DNA of 64,000 nt from Bradyrhizobium sp. Gha (GCF_900113735.1 NZ_FOQM01000019.1:1-64000), one strand, 5' to 3'; positions 29,790-39,155 are shown, counted from the stretch's first letter. A program made the numbers and translations. Notes: a model not told the origin generated them from the sequence alone.

Positions 29790-30446
29790 ATGCTGTTCAT
29801 GCGCAAGTCCACCACGTTGCCGAGCGCGGCTGACGCGCTGCCCGGTCGTCCGCAGCCGATTCCGACTGCGAGCTTCCATTTCGTCAACGGCAGCAAGTTG
29901 CAGCCGCCTTACCCCGATGGCCTCGAGCAGGCCGTGTTCGGGCTCGGCTGCTTCTGGGGCGCCGAACGGAAATTCTGGGAGCTTGGCGAGGGCATCTACA
30001 CCACGGCCGTCGGCTATGCCGGCGGTCACACCCCGAACCCGACCTATGAAGAGACCTGCTCGGGCCGCACCGGCCACACCGAAGTGGTGCTGGTGGTGTT
30101 TGATCCGAAGAAGATTTCATACGAGAAACTGCTGAAGACGTTCTGGGAGAACCACAACCCGACGCAGGGCATGCGCCAGGGCAACGACGTCGGCACGCAA
30201 TACCGAAGTGCGATCTACACCTATTCCGATGCGCAGAAGAAGGCGGCTGACGAATTCAAGGCGCTCTATCAGAAAGCGCTCGCCGCAAAGGGCCTCGGCA
30301 CCATCACCACCGAGATCGCGCCCGCGGGTCCGTTCTATTTCGCCGAGGACTACCACCAGCAATATCTGGCGAAGAATCCCGCCGGCTATTGCGGCCTTGG
30401 CGGCACCGGCGTGTCGTGTCCCATCGGCGTGGGTGTGAGCGCGTAA
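29790..30446 (+). CDS. msrA: Peptide-methionine (S)-S-oxide reductase
   Basis: 218 aa. MsrA repairs S-epimer methionine sulfoxide in proteins. The catalytic motif GCFWGAE places the nucleophile at Cys54; VGYAGGHTPNPTYEE and EDYHQQYL follow. Two resolving Cys lie in the C-terminal GYCGLGGTGVSCP. The ATG at 29790 has ggagatc upstream. No export signal is seen, so it is probably cytoplasmic. Confidence 0.95.
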   Translation: MLFMRKSTTLPSAADALPGRPQPIPTASFHFVNGSKLQPPYPDGLEQAVFGLGCFWGAERKFWELGEGIYTTAVGYAGGHTPNPTYEETCSGRTGHTEVVLVVFDPKKISYEKLLKTFWENHNPTQGMRQGNDVGTQYRSAIYTYSDAQKKAADEFKALYQKALAAKGLGTITTEIAPAGPFYFAEDYHQQYLAKNPAGYCGLGGTGVSCPIGVGVSA

Positions 30447-30509
30447 TTGCAAGTCGTCGAAGCGACGGCGTGCTTAGCCTCCCCTTCAACCCTTTGTTAA
30501 CCATAACGG

Positions 30510-31289
30510 GTGCATCACTGGAGCCGTCTCGTCGGTAGGGATGGTCCGGTGCCGGTTGCACGCGCGTTTCGATGGTCGATCTTGGCAGCGTCCGCCGCGC
30601 TGAACCTGGGCGGCTGCATGCAGACAACCGGCTCCGTCGCATACATGCAGCCTCGTCCCGATCTCGACACCATAGCTTACGGCCAGCCCTACACCGCGCC
30701 GCAGCCGGTCGTTGTTGCCAACAATGGCGGCGGCGCCCTCGATGCGCTCGCCAACTCCTTTGCCGCGGGTCCCGCGCCGGTGCCGGTCGCTTATGCCGCG
30801 CCAATGGTGGCCGCACCGGTGCACTACGACGCCTCCTATCATCTCGATGCCGGCGACAAGCTGCGCGTGGTGGTCTACGGCCAGGAAGGTCTCACCAACA
30901 GCTACGCTATCGATGCCGGCGGTTCCATCACCATGCCGCTGATCGGCGCGGTGCCGGCGCGTGGCCGCACCACGGCGGGGCTCGCCGGTGAAATCGCCGC
31001 GCGCCTGCGCAACGGCTATATCCGCGAGCCATCGGTGGCCGTGGAGATCGAGTCCTATCGCCCGTTCTTCATTCTCGGCGAGGTCGCGGCGCCCGGCCAA
31101 TATCCTTACGTGCCCAACATGACGGTCGAGAGCGCGGTCGCGATCGCCGGCGGCTTCTCGCCGCGCGCCAAGCGCGATGTGGTCACCGTGACTCACACCG
31201 ATGCTGGTGGCGCCATGCGCGCTGTCGTGCCGCTCGGCACGCCCGTCAGCCCCGGCGACACCGTGTTCGTGGGCGAGCGCTGGTTCTAG
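30510..31289 (+). CDS. Wza/ExoF-like polysaccharide export lipoprotein
   Basis: 259 aa from the GTG at 30510, or 246 from the GTG at 30549, which has a better placed taggga. A lipobox-like LNLGGC near residue 36 suggests lipidation. A Pro/Ala-rich stretch precedes the polysaccharide export domain (YHLDAGDKLRVVVYGQEGL, DAGGSITMPLIGAVPARGRT) and an SLBB-type domain (FFILGEVAAPGQYPYVPNMTV is split across it). It would line the periplasmic or outer-membrane exit for a polysaccharide. No glycosyltransferase or Wzc-like gene is adjacent. A gttaaccataac motif (30497-30508), reminiscent of CtrA half-sites, lies just upstream. Confidence 0.85.
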   Translation: MHHWSRLVGRDGPVPVARAFRWSILAASAALNLGGCMQTTGSVAYMQPRPDLDTIAYGQPYTAPQPVVVANNGGGALDALANSFAAGPAPVPVAYAAPMVAAPVHYDASYHLDAGDKLRVVVYGQEGLTNSYAIDAGGSITMPLIGAVPARGRTTAGLAGEIAARLRNGYIREPSVAVEIESYRPFFILGEVAAPGQYPYVPNMTVESAVAIAGGFSPRAKRDVVTVTHTDAGGAMRAVVPLGTPVSPGDTVFVGERWF

Positions 31290-31297
31290 TTCTTGCT

Positions 31298-31377
31298 GTC
31301 ATTCCGGGGCTGGCGTAGCGCGAACCCGGAATCTCGAGATTCCGGGTTCGATGCTAACGCATCGCCCCGGAATGACG
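31298..31377. repeat. Dispersed palindromic repeat (family C)
   Basis: gtcattccggggc ... gccccggaatgac outer arms, with an inner gaacccggaatctcgagattccgggttc palindrome (written here in two parts of its arms: gaacccggaatc and gattccgggttc). Related copy at 31975-32081. Confidence 0.8.
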
Positions 31378-31384
31378 GACAGGG

Positions 31385-31867
31385 TCACCGCCTGAAATCA
31401 AGCCGCCCGTTCGGAAAGCATCCGTCAATGCGCGTGGCGTCGACCACGAGCCCGATCCAGGGCCTGACGATCGCGGGATTGGTCAGGTTGATGTATTTCC
31501 CGATCAGGCCATTGCCGCCGTCGCGCACGGCATCGATCAGTCCGTGGCGTCGGCCCTCGTCCCAATCGAAGCGTAGATAGATCCGTTCGCCGACGACACG
31601 GACCTCCGCGCGGCCCTGCTTCCATCTCTCCCGCGTATCGCCCGCAATGGTCGGATCGGCACCGCCGTTCCAGCGGCTCGCCCAGCTGCCATCGAGCGGG
31701 TCGGACAGCGCCGGAAGGGATGGCCAATGCGCCGCATTGAGGTCGTCGGCATCGCCGCTCAGCACAGCGGATATGGCGTAGTGCATGACTTCGGCATCAT
31801 CAGGCGCCGGCACGTCCATGGTGCCGAACGGGTTGCGGATGACGAGGTTGCTGTTGGGCTGCTGCAT
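31385..31867 (-). CDS. Hypothetical protein
   Basis: 160 aa from the ATG at 31867, preceded by gggaga. No signal peptide or membrane helix. The middle has a Trp-rich stretch (LDGSWASRWNGG) and a run of predicted strands (RAEVRVVGERIYLRFDWDEG, IGLVVDATRIDG), suggesting a lipocalin-like or other beta fold. No family recognised. It is flanked by two family C repeats. Confidence 0.65.
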   Translation of the reverse strand: MQQPNSNLVIRNPFGTMDVPAPDDAEVMHYAISAVLSGDADDLNAAHWPSLPALSDPLDGSWASRWNGGADPTIAGDTRERWKQGRAEVRVVGERIYLRFDWDEGRRHGLIDAVRDGGNGLIGKYINLTNPAIVRPWIGLVVDATRIDGCFPNGRLDFRR

Positions 31868-31974
31868 GACGATCTCCCGGCGTGAACTGGGTTGATCAGC
31901 CAGCTCTATCGCCGGGTGGCGTGACGCAGCCACCCGATTCCTGCTTTGAGGAGCCGCGCAACCTCTCTCCTATG

Positions 31975-32081
31975 GTCATTCCGGGACGCGCCGCGACGCG
32001 GTGCAGGCCCGGAATCCATTCATCCATCGACTCTACGGCCCGATGGATTCCGGGTTCGCGCTACGCGCGCCCCGGAATGAC
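31975..32081. repeat. Dispersed palindromic repeat (family C)
   Basis: gtcattccgggacgcg ... cgcgccccggaatgac arms with an internal cccggaatccattc and gatggattccggg pair. Confidence 0.8.
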
Positions 32082-32099
32082 GGAGGAGAGGGTGCCCGC

Positions 32100-32774
32100 C
32101 TACTTCGTCAAATGCTCCGCAAGGAACGCCAGGCTGCGCGGCCAGGCGATGTCGGAACTGGCCTTGTCGTAGCTCGGCCGCTCGTCGCAATGGAAGCCAT
32201 GCTGCGCGCCCGGATAGGTAAACACTTCGACGTCGGGCCGCTTCGCCTTGACGGTCTCGACATCGGTGAGGGGGATGCCTTGATCCTTCTCGCCGAAATG
32301 GAGTTGCGTCGGCACCTTCGGTGTCTCATCCGCAAAGCGCACGATGGCGCCGCCGTAATAGCCGATCGCGGCCTTCAGGCCGTTCAATCGCGTCGCCGCG
32401 ACAAAGGCGATGCTGCCGCCGAGGCAGAAGCCGATGATGCCGACCGGCCCCGTGTTTTTGACCGCGTCGATCGCGGCCTGGGTGTCGCGCAGCATCGCCG
32501 CCCAGTCGGGATTGGCGACGAATTTGCGCGCTTCCGCGATCTCATCGGGCGTATAGCCTGACTGGAAGCCCGGCGACGTCCGGTCGAAGATCGACGGCGC
32601 GATCGCGACATAGCCTTCCGCGGCGAGGCGGTCGCAGACCGAGCGGATGTGGTGATTGACGCCAAAAATCTCCTGGATCACCACCACAGCGCCCTTAGGG
32701 CGGCCTGCGGGATCGGCGCGATACGCGCCAAGCTGGAAATTGTCCGACGCCGTCAGTTTGATGTCTTGTCCCAC
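32100..32774 (-). CDS. Dienelactone hydrolase family protein
   Basis: 224 aa alpha/beta hydrolase (carboxymethylenebutenolidase type). The catalytic triad is readable: Cys in GFCLGGS, Asp in FGEKDQG and His in QHGFHCDE. VVIQEIFGVNHHIRSVCDRLA is characteristic. A GTG start at 32774 with aaagga 8 nt upstream is preferred, since the frame beyond it runs into repeat DNA. It would hydrolyse dienelactone or a similar ester; no chlorocatechol genes are nearby. Confidence 0.88.
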   Translation of the reverse strand: MGQDIKLTASDNFQLGAYRADPAGRPKGAVVVIQEIFGVNHHIRSVCDRLAAEGYVAIAPSIFDRTSPGFQSGYTPDEIAEARKFVANPDWAAMLRDTQAAIDAVKNTGPVGIIGFCLGGSIAFVAATRLNGLKAAIGYYGGAIVRFADETPKVPTQLHFGEKDQGIPLTDVETVKAKRPDVEVFTYPGAQHGFHCDERPSYDKASSDIAWPRSLAFLAEHLTK

Positions 32775-32830
32775 GGGATGATCCTTTGTTGTTGATTGTT
32801 GCTTCCCAGCCGTCTCGTTGATCACCAGTG

Positions 32831-32908
32831 TCATTGCGAGCGTCGCGAAGCAATCCAGAATCTTGCTGCGGAGATAGTCTGGATTGCTTCGCTGCGCTCG
32901 CAATGACG
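32831..32908. repeat. Dispersed palindromic repeat (family B), complete copy
   Basis: Inverted arms tcattgcgagcg...gaagcaatccaga and tctggattgcttc...cgctcgcaatga, separated by about 20 bp. The right arm equals the sequence at 1-25 that the IS element interrupts. Confidence 0.85.
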
Positions 32909-33008
32909 GGTCTGGATAGACTTGCACCTCTCCATCATGAAGTGCCCTAGCCCGGATTTCGCTCCGCTCCATCCGGGCTACGATCTTTGTTGTTTCACGG
33001 AGCCGCGC

Positions 33009-33350
33009 TCACTCCCACATCCAGTTGTCGCCGTAATCCTCTTTCCATCCGGCTAGCCGCCCGTGACGGAATTGCAGGAACAGGCGGTTGCGGGACGGCA
33101 CCAGGCCGCTGCCGCCGAGCTCGCGCAGGGCGAGATAGATCTCGTTGCCGCGCCGTCCACGGACATATTGCAGGGGCTGTCCGAGAGCGCGCGCGGTCTG
33201 GTCCGCGTCCATCCCGAACGCCAGCGGCGTATTGTTCGACAGGGTCTCGACGAAAGGACGGCGCAGCGGCACCGTACCGAACGGTTCGGCCTGCACCGAC
33301 ACTGTCATCGAGAGAAGCGCTGCGCCCGCAGCCAAGATTGTCCGCCTCAT
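33009..33350 (-). CDS. Hypothetical secreted small protein (BamE-like pattern)
   Basis: 113 aa with a clear signal peptide (MRRTILAAGAALLSMTVSVQA). The mature part, FGMDADQTARALGQPLQYVRG followed by strands and LFLQFRHGRLAGWKEDYG, resembles the compact helix-strand pattern of BamE/SmpA-type lipoproteins, but there is no lipobox Cys. Probably periplasmic. Function unknown. It lies 22 nt downstream... of the alpha/beta hydrolase start side on the same strand, so it may be co-transcribed with it. Confidence 0.65.
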   Translation of the reverse strand: MRRTILAAGAALLSMTVSVQAEPFGTVPLRRPFVETLSNNTPLAFGMDADQTARALGQPLQYVRGRRGNEIYLALRELGGSGLVPSRNRLFLQFRHGRLAGWKEDYGDNWMWE

Positions 33351-33372
33351 CGTCTTGATCCCTGTTCGCCGC

Positions 33373-34137
33373 CTACGCCGGCAAGTTCTTCAGGAAAGGC
33401 CCCACGGCGTCAACAAAAGCCTTGGGCTGATCGATATTGACGGCGTGTCCGGCCGCGGGGATCACGACCTTTTGTGCGCCGGGGATCTTGGCTGCCATGT
33501 AATCCGACGCCGCCAGGAACGGTGTGTCGTCGGCGCCCACCACGATCAGCGACGGCACTTTGATCTCGGGCAGCAACTCCATCACGGCTGCATCGCGCTG
33601 GGTCAGCATGCCGCGCGCGGCGAGGGCCAGTCCCTTGGCGTCGCGATGGCTGGCGCTGGCGCGCTCGCGCGTGGCCGCTTTCAGCACGGCGAGTCCTTCC
33701 AGCTCGAGCTTGTCGGCCGTGGCGAGCGCCCGCGCATTCCAGGCCTCGCGGGCGTCGTCTTTCTTGAAGCCGGGCCCCGTGTCGATGATCAGCAGCGCAC
33801 GCGTGCGTGTTGGATGAACGCGGTAGAACGCAAGCGACATGTAGCCGCCGAGCGACAACCCGCCGACGATGGCGCTGAAGGCGCCGACGGCATCGAGGAT
33901 CGCCGCCATGTCGCCGACGGTCAGCGCCTCGCTATAGGCGTCGGGATCGTCAGGATAGTCCGACTGTCCGTGGCCGCGCATGTCCCACAGGATGAGCTTG
34001 TGGTCTTTCGAGAGAGCATCGACCTGCTCGTGCCACATCGCAGACGTCGAGGAATAGCCGTGGGTCAGCAGCAGCGGCGGCCCGTCGCCATGAACCTCGT
34101 AATGGATGCCGACGCCGTCCCGATCGATCCTTGGCAT
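33373..34137 (-). CDS. Alpha/beta-fold hydrolase
   Basis: 254 aa. Oxyanion/early motif LLLTHGYSSTSAMW, nucleophile elbow GLSLGG (Ser), an acid in VVGADDTPF and the catalytic His in PAAGHAVNIDQP. The pattern fits enol-lactone/haloperoxidase-like hydrolases. Cytoplasmic; the substrate is unknown. The stop is 22 nt ahead of the secreted 113-aa gene. Confidence 0.88.
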   Translation of the reverse strand: MPRIDRDGVGIHYEVHGDGPPLLLTHGYSSTSAMWHEQVDALSKDHKLILWDMRGHGQSDYPDDPDAYSEALTVGDMAAILDAVGAFSAIVGGLSLGGYMSLAFYRVHPTRTRALLIIDTGPGFKKDDAREAWNARALATADKLELEGLAVLKAATRERASASHRDAKGLALAARGMLTQRDAAVMELLPEIKVPSLIVVGADDTPFLAASDYMAAKIPGAQKVVIPAAGHAVNIDQPKAFVDAVGPFLKNLPA

Positions 34138-34187
34138 TGCTTCCGACCTTTCTTGTTCTTGTTCGCTCCAACCACGACGACGGTGCG

Positions 34188-34326
34188 CCCTCGCCCCTTG
34201 CGGGAGAGGGTGGATTCGCGAAGCGAAGCCGGGTGAGGGGTATCTCTCCTCGCGAACGATCTTGCGAGTGGAGAGATACCCCTCATCCGGCGCTTCGCGC
34301 CACCTTCTCCCGCAAGGGGAGAAGGG
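34188..34326. repeat. Dispersed palindromic repeat (family A)
   Basis: ccctcgccccttgcgggaga and cttctcccgcaaggggagaa arms around gggtgaggggtatctctcc and its complement gagagatacccctcatcc. The remaining intergenic sequence 34327-34622 shows no gene. Confidence 0.85.
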
Positions 34327-34622
34327 ACACCCGCACCGGCGCTTGCACCTTAGCTCTCCAAGTTACCTCGAAGAAACCGTTGCGATCGCGATGACATGCA
34401 TGCCCAGCTCGCAGCTTGTTGCGTCCAGTCGCTAACGTCACCGCTGTTGTCGCGACGCACAACAAGCGACTGCCGAGATTGTTTCGATCGATTCCAAATT
34501 GCATTTGCCTCCGCGCAAGAACCCGATCATTGTTCCGCGCAAGGCGGAGGCCAGCCCGGTGGGCGTCCGTCAATCAAGTCGCCGCCGTAAGCGGCTTCAT
34601 GCACCGGCAGGGGAAGACGCCT

Positions 34623-35114
34623 ATGCCAACGCTCACGATCAACGGGCGGAGTATGTCCGTGGACGCGGCAAACGACACGCCGCTCCTTTGGGCCATCCGC
34701 GAACAATTGCAGATGACCGGCACGAAATTCGGCTGCGGTGCCGGCCTGTGCGGTGCCTGCACCGTGCACGTCAACGGCGAGGCCGTACGGTCGTGCCAGA
34801 CCATGGTCGGCGACGTCGCCGGCAAGAAGATCACCACCATCGAAGGCCTGTCCGCCAAGGGCGACCATCCCCTGCAGAAGGCATGGATCGCCGAGCAGGT
34901 GCCGCAATGCGGCTATTGCCAGTCCGGGCAGATCATGCAGGCGGCTTCGCTGCTGGCGAAGAACGCCAACCCGACCAAGGAAGAGGTCGTGGCGCATATG
35001 GACGGCAATCTCTGCCGTTGCATGACCTATTCGCGGATCCAGAAGGCCATCATGCGCGCCGCCACCGAGATGCGCACCGCATCCGCCGCCGGCAACGAGC
35101 GGAGGCCCACATGA
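34623..35114 (+). CDS. [2Fe-2S] small subunit of a molybdenum hydroxylase (isoquinoline oxidoreductase-like)
   Basis: 163 aa. The N-terminal plant-type ferredoxin domain has FGCGAGLCGACTVHVNG with a fourth Cys in RSCQT. The C-terminal domain has the second cluster ligands CGYCQSGQ and LCRCMTYSRI. It carries electrons from the molybdenum site in the partner subunit. The ATG at 34623 is preceded by aggggaag; upstream in-frame sequence has no site. It overlaps the large subunit by ATGA, so the two are co-translated. Confidence 0.93.
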   Translation: MPTLTINGRSMSVDAANDTPLLWAIREQLQMTGTKFGCGAGLCGACTVHVNGEAVRSCQTMVGDVAGKKITTIEGLSAKGDHPLQKAWIAEQVPQCGYCQSGQIMQAASLLAKNANPTKEEVVAHMDGNLCRCMTYSRIQKAIMRAATEMRTASAAGNERRPT

Positions 35115-37396
35115 ACAAGCACGTGAAGACCATCACACCTGAGACATCGGATCTGAGCCGCCGCTCCTTCCTGGTCGGCACCGCCGCCACCGGCCTCGTG
35201 CTCGGCTATGCCGGCGTGCCCGGCATTGGTGAAGCGCTCGCCGCGGCGCCGGCCAATTTCGAGCCGAGCGTCTGGTATGCGATCTCGCCCGATGGCCTGG
35301 TCACCGTGACCTGCGGCAAGGCCGACATGGGCCAGCACATCGCCTCCACCATGGCGCAGATCGTCTGCGAGGAGCTGGGTGCGAAATGGAGCGACATGCG
35401 GGTCAATCTCGCCTCCAACGATCCGAAGTTCAACGATCCGGTCCTCGGTGCGCAGATCACCGGCGGCAGCTGGTCGACCATGATGAACTTCGACGCGATG
35501 AGCCGCGCGGGTGCGGCCGGACGCATGGCGTTGACGGAAGGCGCGGCCACTGCGATGGGCGTGCCGGCTTCCGAGCTCGTGGTGCGCGATTCCGTGGTCT
35601 CGCATGCGAAGTCGAAGAAGCAGATGTCGTTCGCCGATGTCGTCAAGAGCGGCAAGGCAACGAAAACCTTCACGCCTGATGAGCTGAAGGCGATCAAGCT
35701 GAAGACGCCGGATCAATACACCATGATCGGTGTGTCGGTGCCGCAGCTCGACATCCCCTCCAAGACCAACGGCACGGCCAAATACGGCATCGACGTGATG
35801 ATCCCGGGCATGGTCTATGGCGCGGTGGTGACGCCGCCGGTGCGCTATGGCACCACGGTCAAATCGGTCGACGAGAGCGATGCGAAGAAGGTGCCGGGCT
35901 TCATCAAGGCCGTCACCCTCGACGACAAGACCCAGACCACGACGGGCTGGGTCGTCGCGGTCGCCAATACCTATGCCAACGCGAAGAAGGCCGCGGCAGC
36001 GCTGAAGGTCAGCTATGACGGCGGACCGAATGCAAAGCTGTCGAGCGAGTCGCTGCTCGATGAGGCCAAGCGGCTTCAGGGCCTCGACGATTCCGGCCAG
36101 TTCTTCGTCAAGGACGGTGATGTCGGCGCCGCGCTCGGCACGGCGGCGAAGGTGCTCGAGGCGGAATACACCACCAGCATCAACATCCACGCGCCGATGG
36201 AGCCGATGAACGCCACTGCGGAGTTCAAGGGCGACATCCTGCACATCTATTCCGGCAACCAGTTCGCGACACGCTCCGGCGCGATTGCGGCGGGTGCTGC
36301 CGGGATCGATCCGAAGTTCGTGGTGATGCACCAGATGTGGCTCGGCGGCGGTTTCGGCCGCAGGTTAGATGCCGACATGATGGTGCCGGCGGTGCAGGCG
36401 GCCAAGGCCGTCGGCAAGCCGGTGAAGGTGATCTACACGCGCGAGAACGACATGACGATGGATTTCTCGCGTCCGCTCACCTACCAGAAAGTGAAGGCCG
36501 GCATTGACGGCGACGGCAAGCTCATAGCGCTCAGCCACGACGTCGTCTCGGCCTGGCCGACGCAGCGCTGGGGCATCCCCGACTTCCTGTCGCCGTCGGT
36601 CGACAAGAAGGGCCCGCTCGACGCGTTCACCGTGAACGGTTCGGACTTCTTCTACACCGTGCCGAACCACAATGTGCGCGCGATCAAGAACGAGATGGCG
36701 CACAACGCCACTCCGTCGGGCCAGCTCCGCTCGGTGGCGCCGGGTTGGACCTTCTGGGCGGTCGAGAGCATGATCGACGAGATCGCGGCCGCGGCCGGCA
36801 AGGATCCGGCGCAGTATCGCATCTCGCTGCTCGACGGCGCCGGCAAGAACGACGGCGGCGCGCAGCGGTTGCGCAATACGCTGCTCGCCGCGATGGGCCT
36901 TGCCGGCTACGGCACCAAGAAGCTGCCGAAGGGTGAGGGCATGGGCGTTGCCTGCGTGTCGTCACAGGAACGTGCGACCGCAAGCTGGACCGCTTGCGTC
37001 GCGCATGTTGCTGTCGCGCCCTCAGGCGAGGTGACCGTGAAGAAGCTCACGGTCGCAACCGATGTCGGCACGCAGGTGCATCCCGACAACATCCGCGCCC
37101 AGGTCGAGGGTGCGGCGCTGTGGGGCCTGTCGCTGGCCCTGTACGAGAAGGCGACGCTGAAGGACGGTGGCATCGAGCAGACCAATTTCGATGGCTACAC
37201 GCCCTTGCGCATGAGCCAGATGCCGGAGGTCGCGGTCGCCGTGATCGCCAATGGCGAGAAGGCCACCGGCGTCGGCGAGCCGGCGGTGACGGTCGTCGCG
37301 CCCGCCATCGGCAACGCCATCTTCAATGCCTCCGGCGCCCGCGTCCGCGCGCTGCCGATCACGGCGGAAGCCGTGAAGGGGGCGATGAAGGCGTAG
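35111..37396 (+). CDS. Molybdopterin-binding large subunit (isoquinoline 1-oxidoreductase/aldehyde oxidase-like)
   Basis: 761 aa xanthine-oxidase-family catalytic subunit. A twin-arginine signal (LSRRSFLVGTAATGLVLG) indicates folded export to the periplasm with the small subunit. Cofactor regions include GGGFGRRLDADM and GQLRSVAPGWTFWAVESMID; the end ATGVGEPAVTVVAPAIGNAI has the Glu expected for the catalytic base. The IorB-type two-subunit build lacks a FAD subunit, so a cytochrome or quinone acceptor is likely. The substrate (N-heterocycle or aldehyde) cannot be told. Confidence 0.92.
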   Translation: MNKHVKTITPETSDLSRRSFLVGTAATGLVLGYAGVPGIGEALAAAPANFEPSVWYAISPDGLVTVTCGKADMGQHIASTMAQIVCEELGAKWSDMRVNLASNDPKFNDPVLGAQITGGSWSTMMNFDAMSRAGAAGRMALTEGAATAMGVPASELVVRDSVVSHAKSKKQMSFADVVKSGKATKTFTPDELKAIKLKTPDQYTMIGVSVPQLDIPSKTNGTAKYGIDVMIPGMVYGAVVTPPVRYGTTVKSVDESDAKKVPGFIKAVTLDDKTQTTTGWVVAVANTYANAKKAAAALKVSYDGGPNAKLSSESLLDEAKRLQGLDDSGQFFVKDGDVGAALGTAAKVLEAEYTTSINIHAPMEPMNATAEFKGDILHIYSGNQFATRSGAIAAGAAGIDPKFVVMHQMWLGGGFGRRLDADMMVPAVQAAKAVGKPVKVIYTRENDMTMDFSRPLTYQKVKAGIDGDGKLIALSHDVVSAWPTQRWGIPDFLSPSVDKKGPLDAFTVNGSDFFYTVPNHNVRAIKNEMAHNATPSGQLRSVAPGWTFWAVESMIDEIAAAAGKDPAQYRISLLDGAGKNDGGAQRLRNTLLAAMGLAGYGTKKLPKGEGMGVACVSSQERATASWTACVAHVAVAPSGEVTVKKLTVATDVGTQVHPDNIRAQVEGAALWGLSLALYEKATLKDGGIEQTNFDGYTPLRMSQMPEVAVAVIANGEKATGVGEPAVTVVAPAIGNAIFNASGARVRALPITAEAVKGAMKA

Positions 37397-37424
37397 ACCC
37401 GCTGCGATTGTAATACGAGGGACG

Positions 37425-37459
37425 ATCCGCCGGGGGACCACCTCCGGCGGATTTGTTTT
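37425..37459 (+). terminator. Rho-independent terminator of the hydroxylase operon
   Basis: ATCCGCCGG (37425-37433) pairs perfectly with CCGGCGGAT (37444-37452) across a 10-nt loop and is followed by TTGTTTT. Confidence 0.85.
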
Positions 37460-37492
37460 GGGGGCCATTTCCACACCCTCACTGTCATGCCC

Positions 37493-37588
37493 CGCGACAG
37501 CGGGGCATCCAGTACGCCGCGGCCTCTCGGTTTCCTGCCGCGGCGTACTGGCGTGCTGGGTCGCCCGGTCAACCCGGGCGACGACAGC
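37493..37588. repeat. Dispersed palindromic repeat (family D)
   Basis: Shares gcatccagtacgccgcgg and the outer ...gtcatgccccgcg / cgggcgacgac arms with the copy at 9548-9669. The rest of the 37397-37793 gap holds the terminator above and no gene. Confidence 0.75.
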
Positions 37589-37793
37589 GGAGGGCGGCGT
37601 GAGAGCATTTGAAATTCCCCTTATCCATCAATGGCCGTTCTACTGCGCATGGGGTTGTTTTCGCGTTGGTGCAGGCGATCCGTAAAATTGCGTGGAATTC
37701 CGGCAGCGTCCGTTGAGCATGCCTCTTAAGGGCCGGAGAACCTGATCCGGCTTAGGCTGATGCCAAATACCCTCCCGTGCTTTTGGGGAAGCC

Positions 37794-38888
37794 ATGAACG
37801 CGCCAGCCAAATCCGCCACCAAACGCCAGCTTCTGCTGGCTTCGGATCGCAGCGACCAGAGCAGCGAGCTCGCCAGCATCTTGAAGGCGGTCGGCGACGT
37901 CGCGACGGTCTCGACGCAGGAGATTCCCGAGCAGCCGTCACGCGCTCTCTCCGGTCTCGTGGTCGACATCAACCTGCGCTCGCACGAGAGCGTGCAGCGG
38001 GTGCGCAACAAGCTGCGGGGCGACGCCTATCGTTCGATGCCGCGGCTGTTCGTGCTGGCCGACGCCCTGCACCACGGCACCATGCAGGCCTGGGCGCTGG
38101 GCGCCACCGACACCATCTCGCGACCGCTGCAGCCGGAAGACATCCTCCAGCGCATCCGCGCTGCTTTTCCCGATACCGCCACCTATGACGCGACCGATCG
38201 CGGCAAGACGCTCAACCGCGGCGTCGAGGCGGCGCATGCGGTGCTGAAGAAGATGTTCGAGAAGCTGCCGCTCGGCATCCCCTTGACGTTCGACGACGTC
38301 ATCGCCGCCGAGAACAAGATCCTGAAGGCGATCAAGCACTCCTCGCTGCGCGAATGGCTCACCACCGTCGGCTGCCATCATGTCGGCAGTTACCGGCACT
38401 GCCTGTTCGTCACCGGCTTCGCGGTCGCCTTCGCGCAGCACCTCGGCATGCGCGAGGACGACCAGCGCCGGCTGACCCGCGCCGCGCTGCTGCACGATGT
38501 CGGCAAGGCCTTCGTTCCCTCTCATTTGCTCGACAAGGCCGGCAAGCTCACCGACGAGGAGATGGCCGAGGTTCGACAGCATCCGCGCCGCGGCTATGAC
38601 GCGCTCGCAGCCCAAGGCGGCTTCCCGCCGGAGATGCTCGACGTCGTTTTGCATCACCATGAATTCCTCGACGGCTCCGGCTACCCCAACGCGCTGTCGT
38701 CGAACCAGATCAGCGACATCGTGCGCCTGACGACGATCGTCGACATCTATGCGGCTCTGGTCGAGAAGCGCGCCTACCGCATGCCGTTCACGCACTCGCG
38801 TGCATTCACGATGATGGAAGGCATGGGCGGCAAGCTCGACCAGCAGCTGCTGCAGGCGTTCCGGCCGGTGGCGCTGGGATCGTTCTGA
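37794..38888 (+). CDS. HD-GYP domain protein with degenerate receiver
   Basis: 364 aa. Residues about 10-125 look like a response-regulator receiver that has lost normal phosphorylation residues (LVVDINLRS in place of the usual acid-D-x-x-x-P loop). Residues about 190-350 are HD-GYP: LLHDVGKAF supplies the HD pair and HHHEFLDGSGYPNAL the GYP motif, so cyclic-di-GMP phosphodiesterase activity is plausible. Soluble and cytoplasmic. The gene is solitary, with a terminator and repeat upstream. Confidence 0.87.
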   Translation: MNAPAKSATKRQLLLASDRSDQSSELASILKAVGDVATVSTQEIPEQPSRALSGLVVDINLRSHESVQRVRNKLRGDAYRSMPRLFVLADALHHGTMQAWALGATDTISRPLQPEDILQRIRAAFPDTATYDATDRGKTLNRGVEAAHAVLKKMFEKLPLGIPLTFDDVIAAENKILKAIKHSSLREWLTTVGCHHVGSYRHCLFVTGFAVAFAQHLGMREDDQRRLTRAALLHDVGKAFVPSHLLDKAGKLTDEEMAEVRQHPRRGYDALAAQGGFPPEMLDVVLHHHEFLDGSGYPNALSSNQISDIVRLTTIVDIYAALVEKRAYRMPFTHSRAFTMMEGMGGKLDQQLLQAFRPVALGSF

Positions 38889-39099
38889 TCCGGCTGCCGT
38901 CACTCGACCGCCTTCCTGAGTTCCGCCTTCGCCGCCGTCTCCAGCGACGCTAATCCTCCGACGTCGGCGTCGCGCGGCCGGACATCGATCTTCTTTTGAC
39001 AAGCCGGAGCGACGTCCGCGGCGCTTTGCCGCTCGCCACGGGGCTTCCGCGCTTTCCGCGCGTGGTGGCCTTTGTTACAACGCCGCTGACGCCGCTATC

Positions 39100-39141
39100 A
39101 AGAACAAGACTTGAAGAACAACACTTGAAGAACAACACTTG
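39100..39141. repeat. Three tandem 14-bp direct repeats before a Bug gene
   Basis: Units aagaacaagacttg, aagaacaacacttg and aagaacaacacttg run head to tail, ending at the ribosome site (ggagaa) of the solute-binding protein gene. The gap 38889-39099 shows no gene. Confidence 0.85.
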
Positions 39142-39155
39142 GGAGAACCCTCGAT

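Noticed and set aside
34499..35110. N-terminal extension of the molybdenum hydroxylase large subunit (about 200 codons)
   Set aside because: It overlaps the small-subunit gene in another frame; the ATGA overlap and the Tat signal place the start at 35111.
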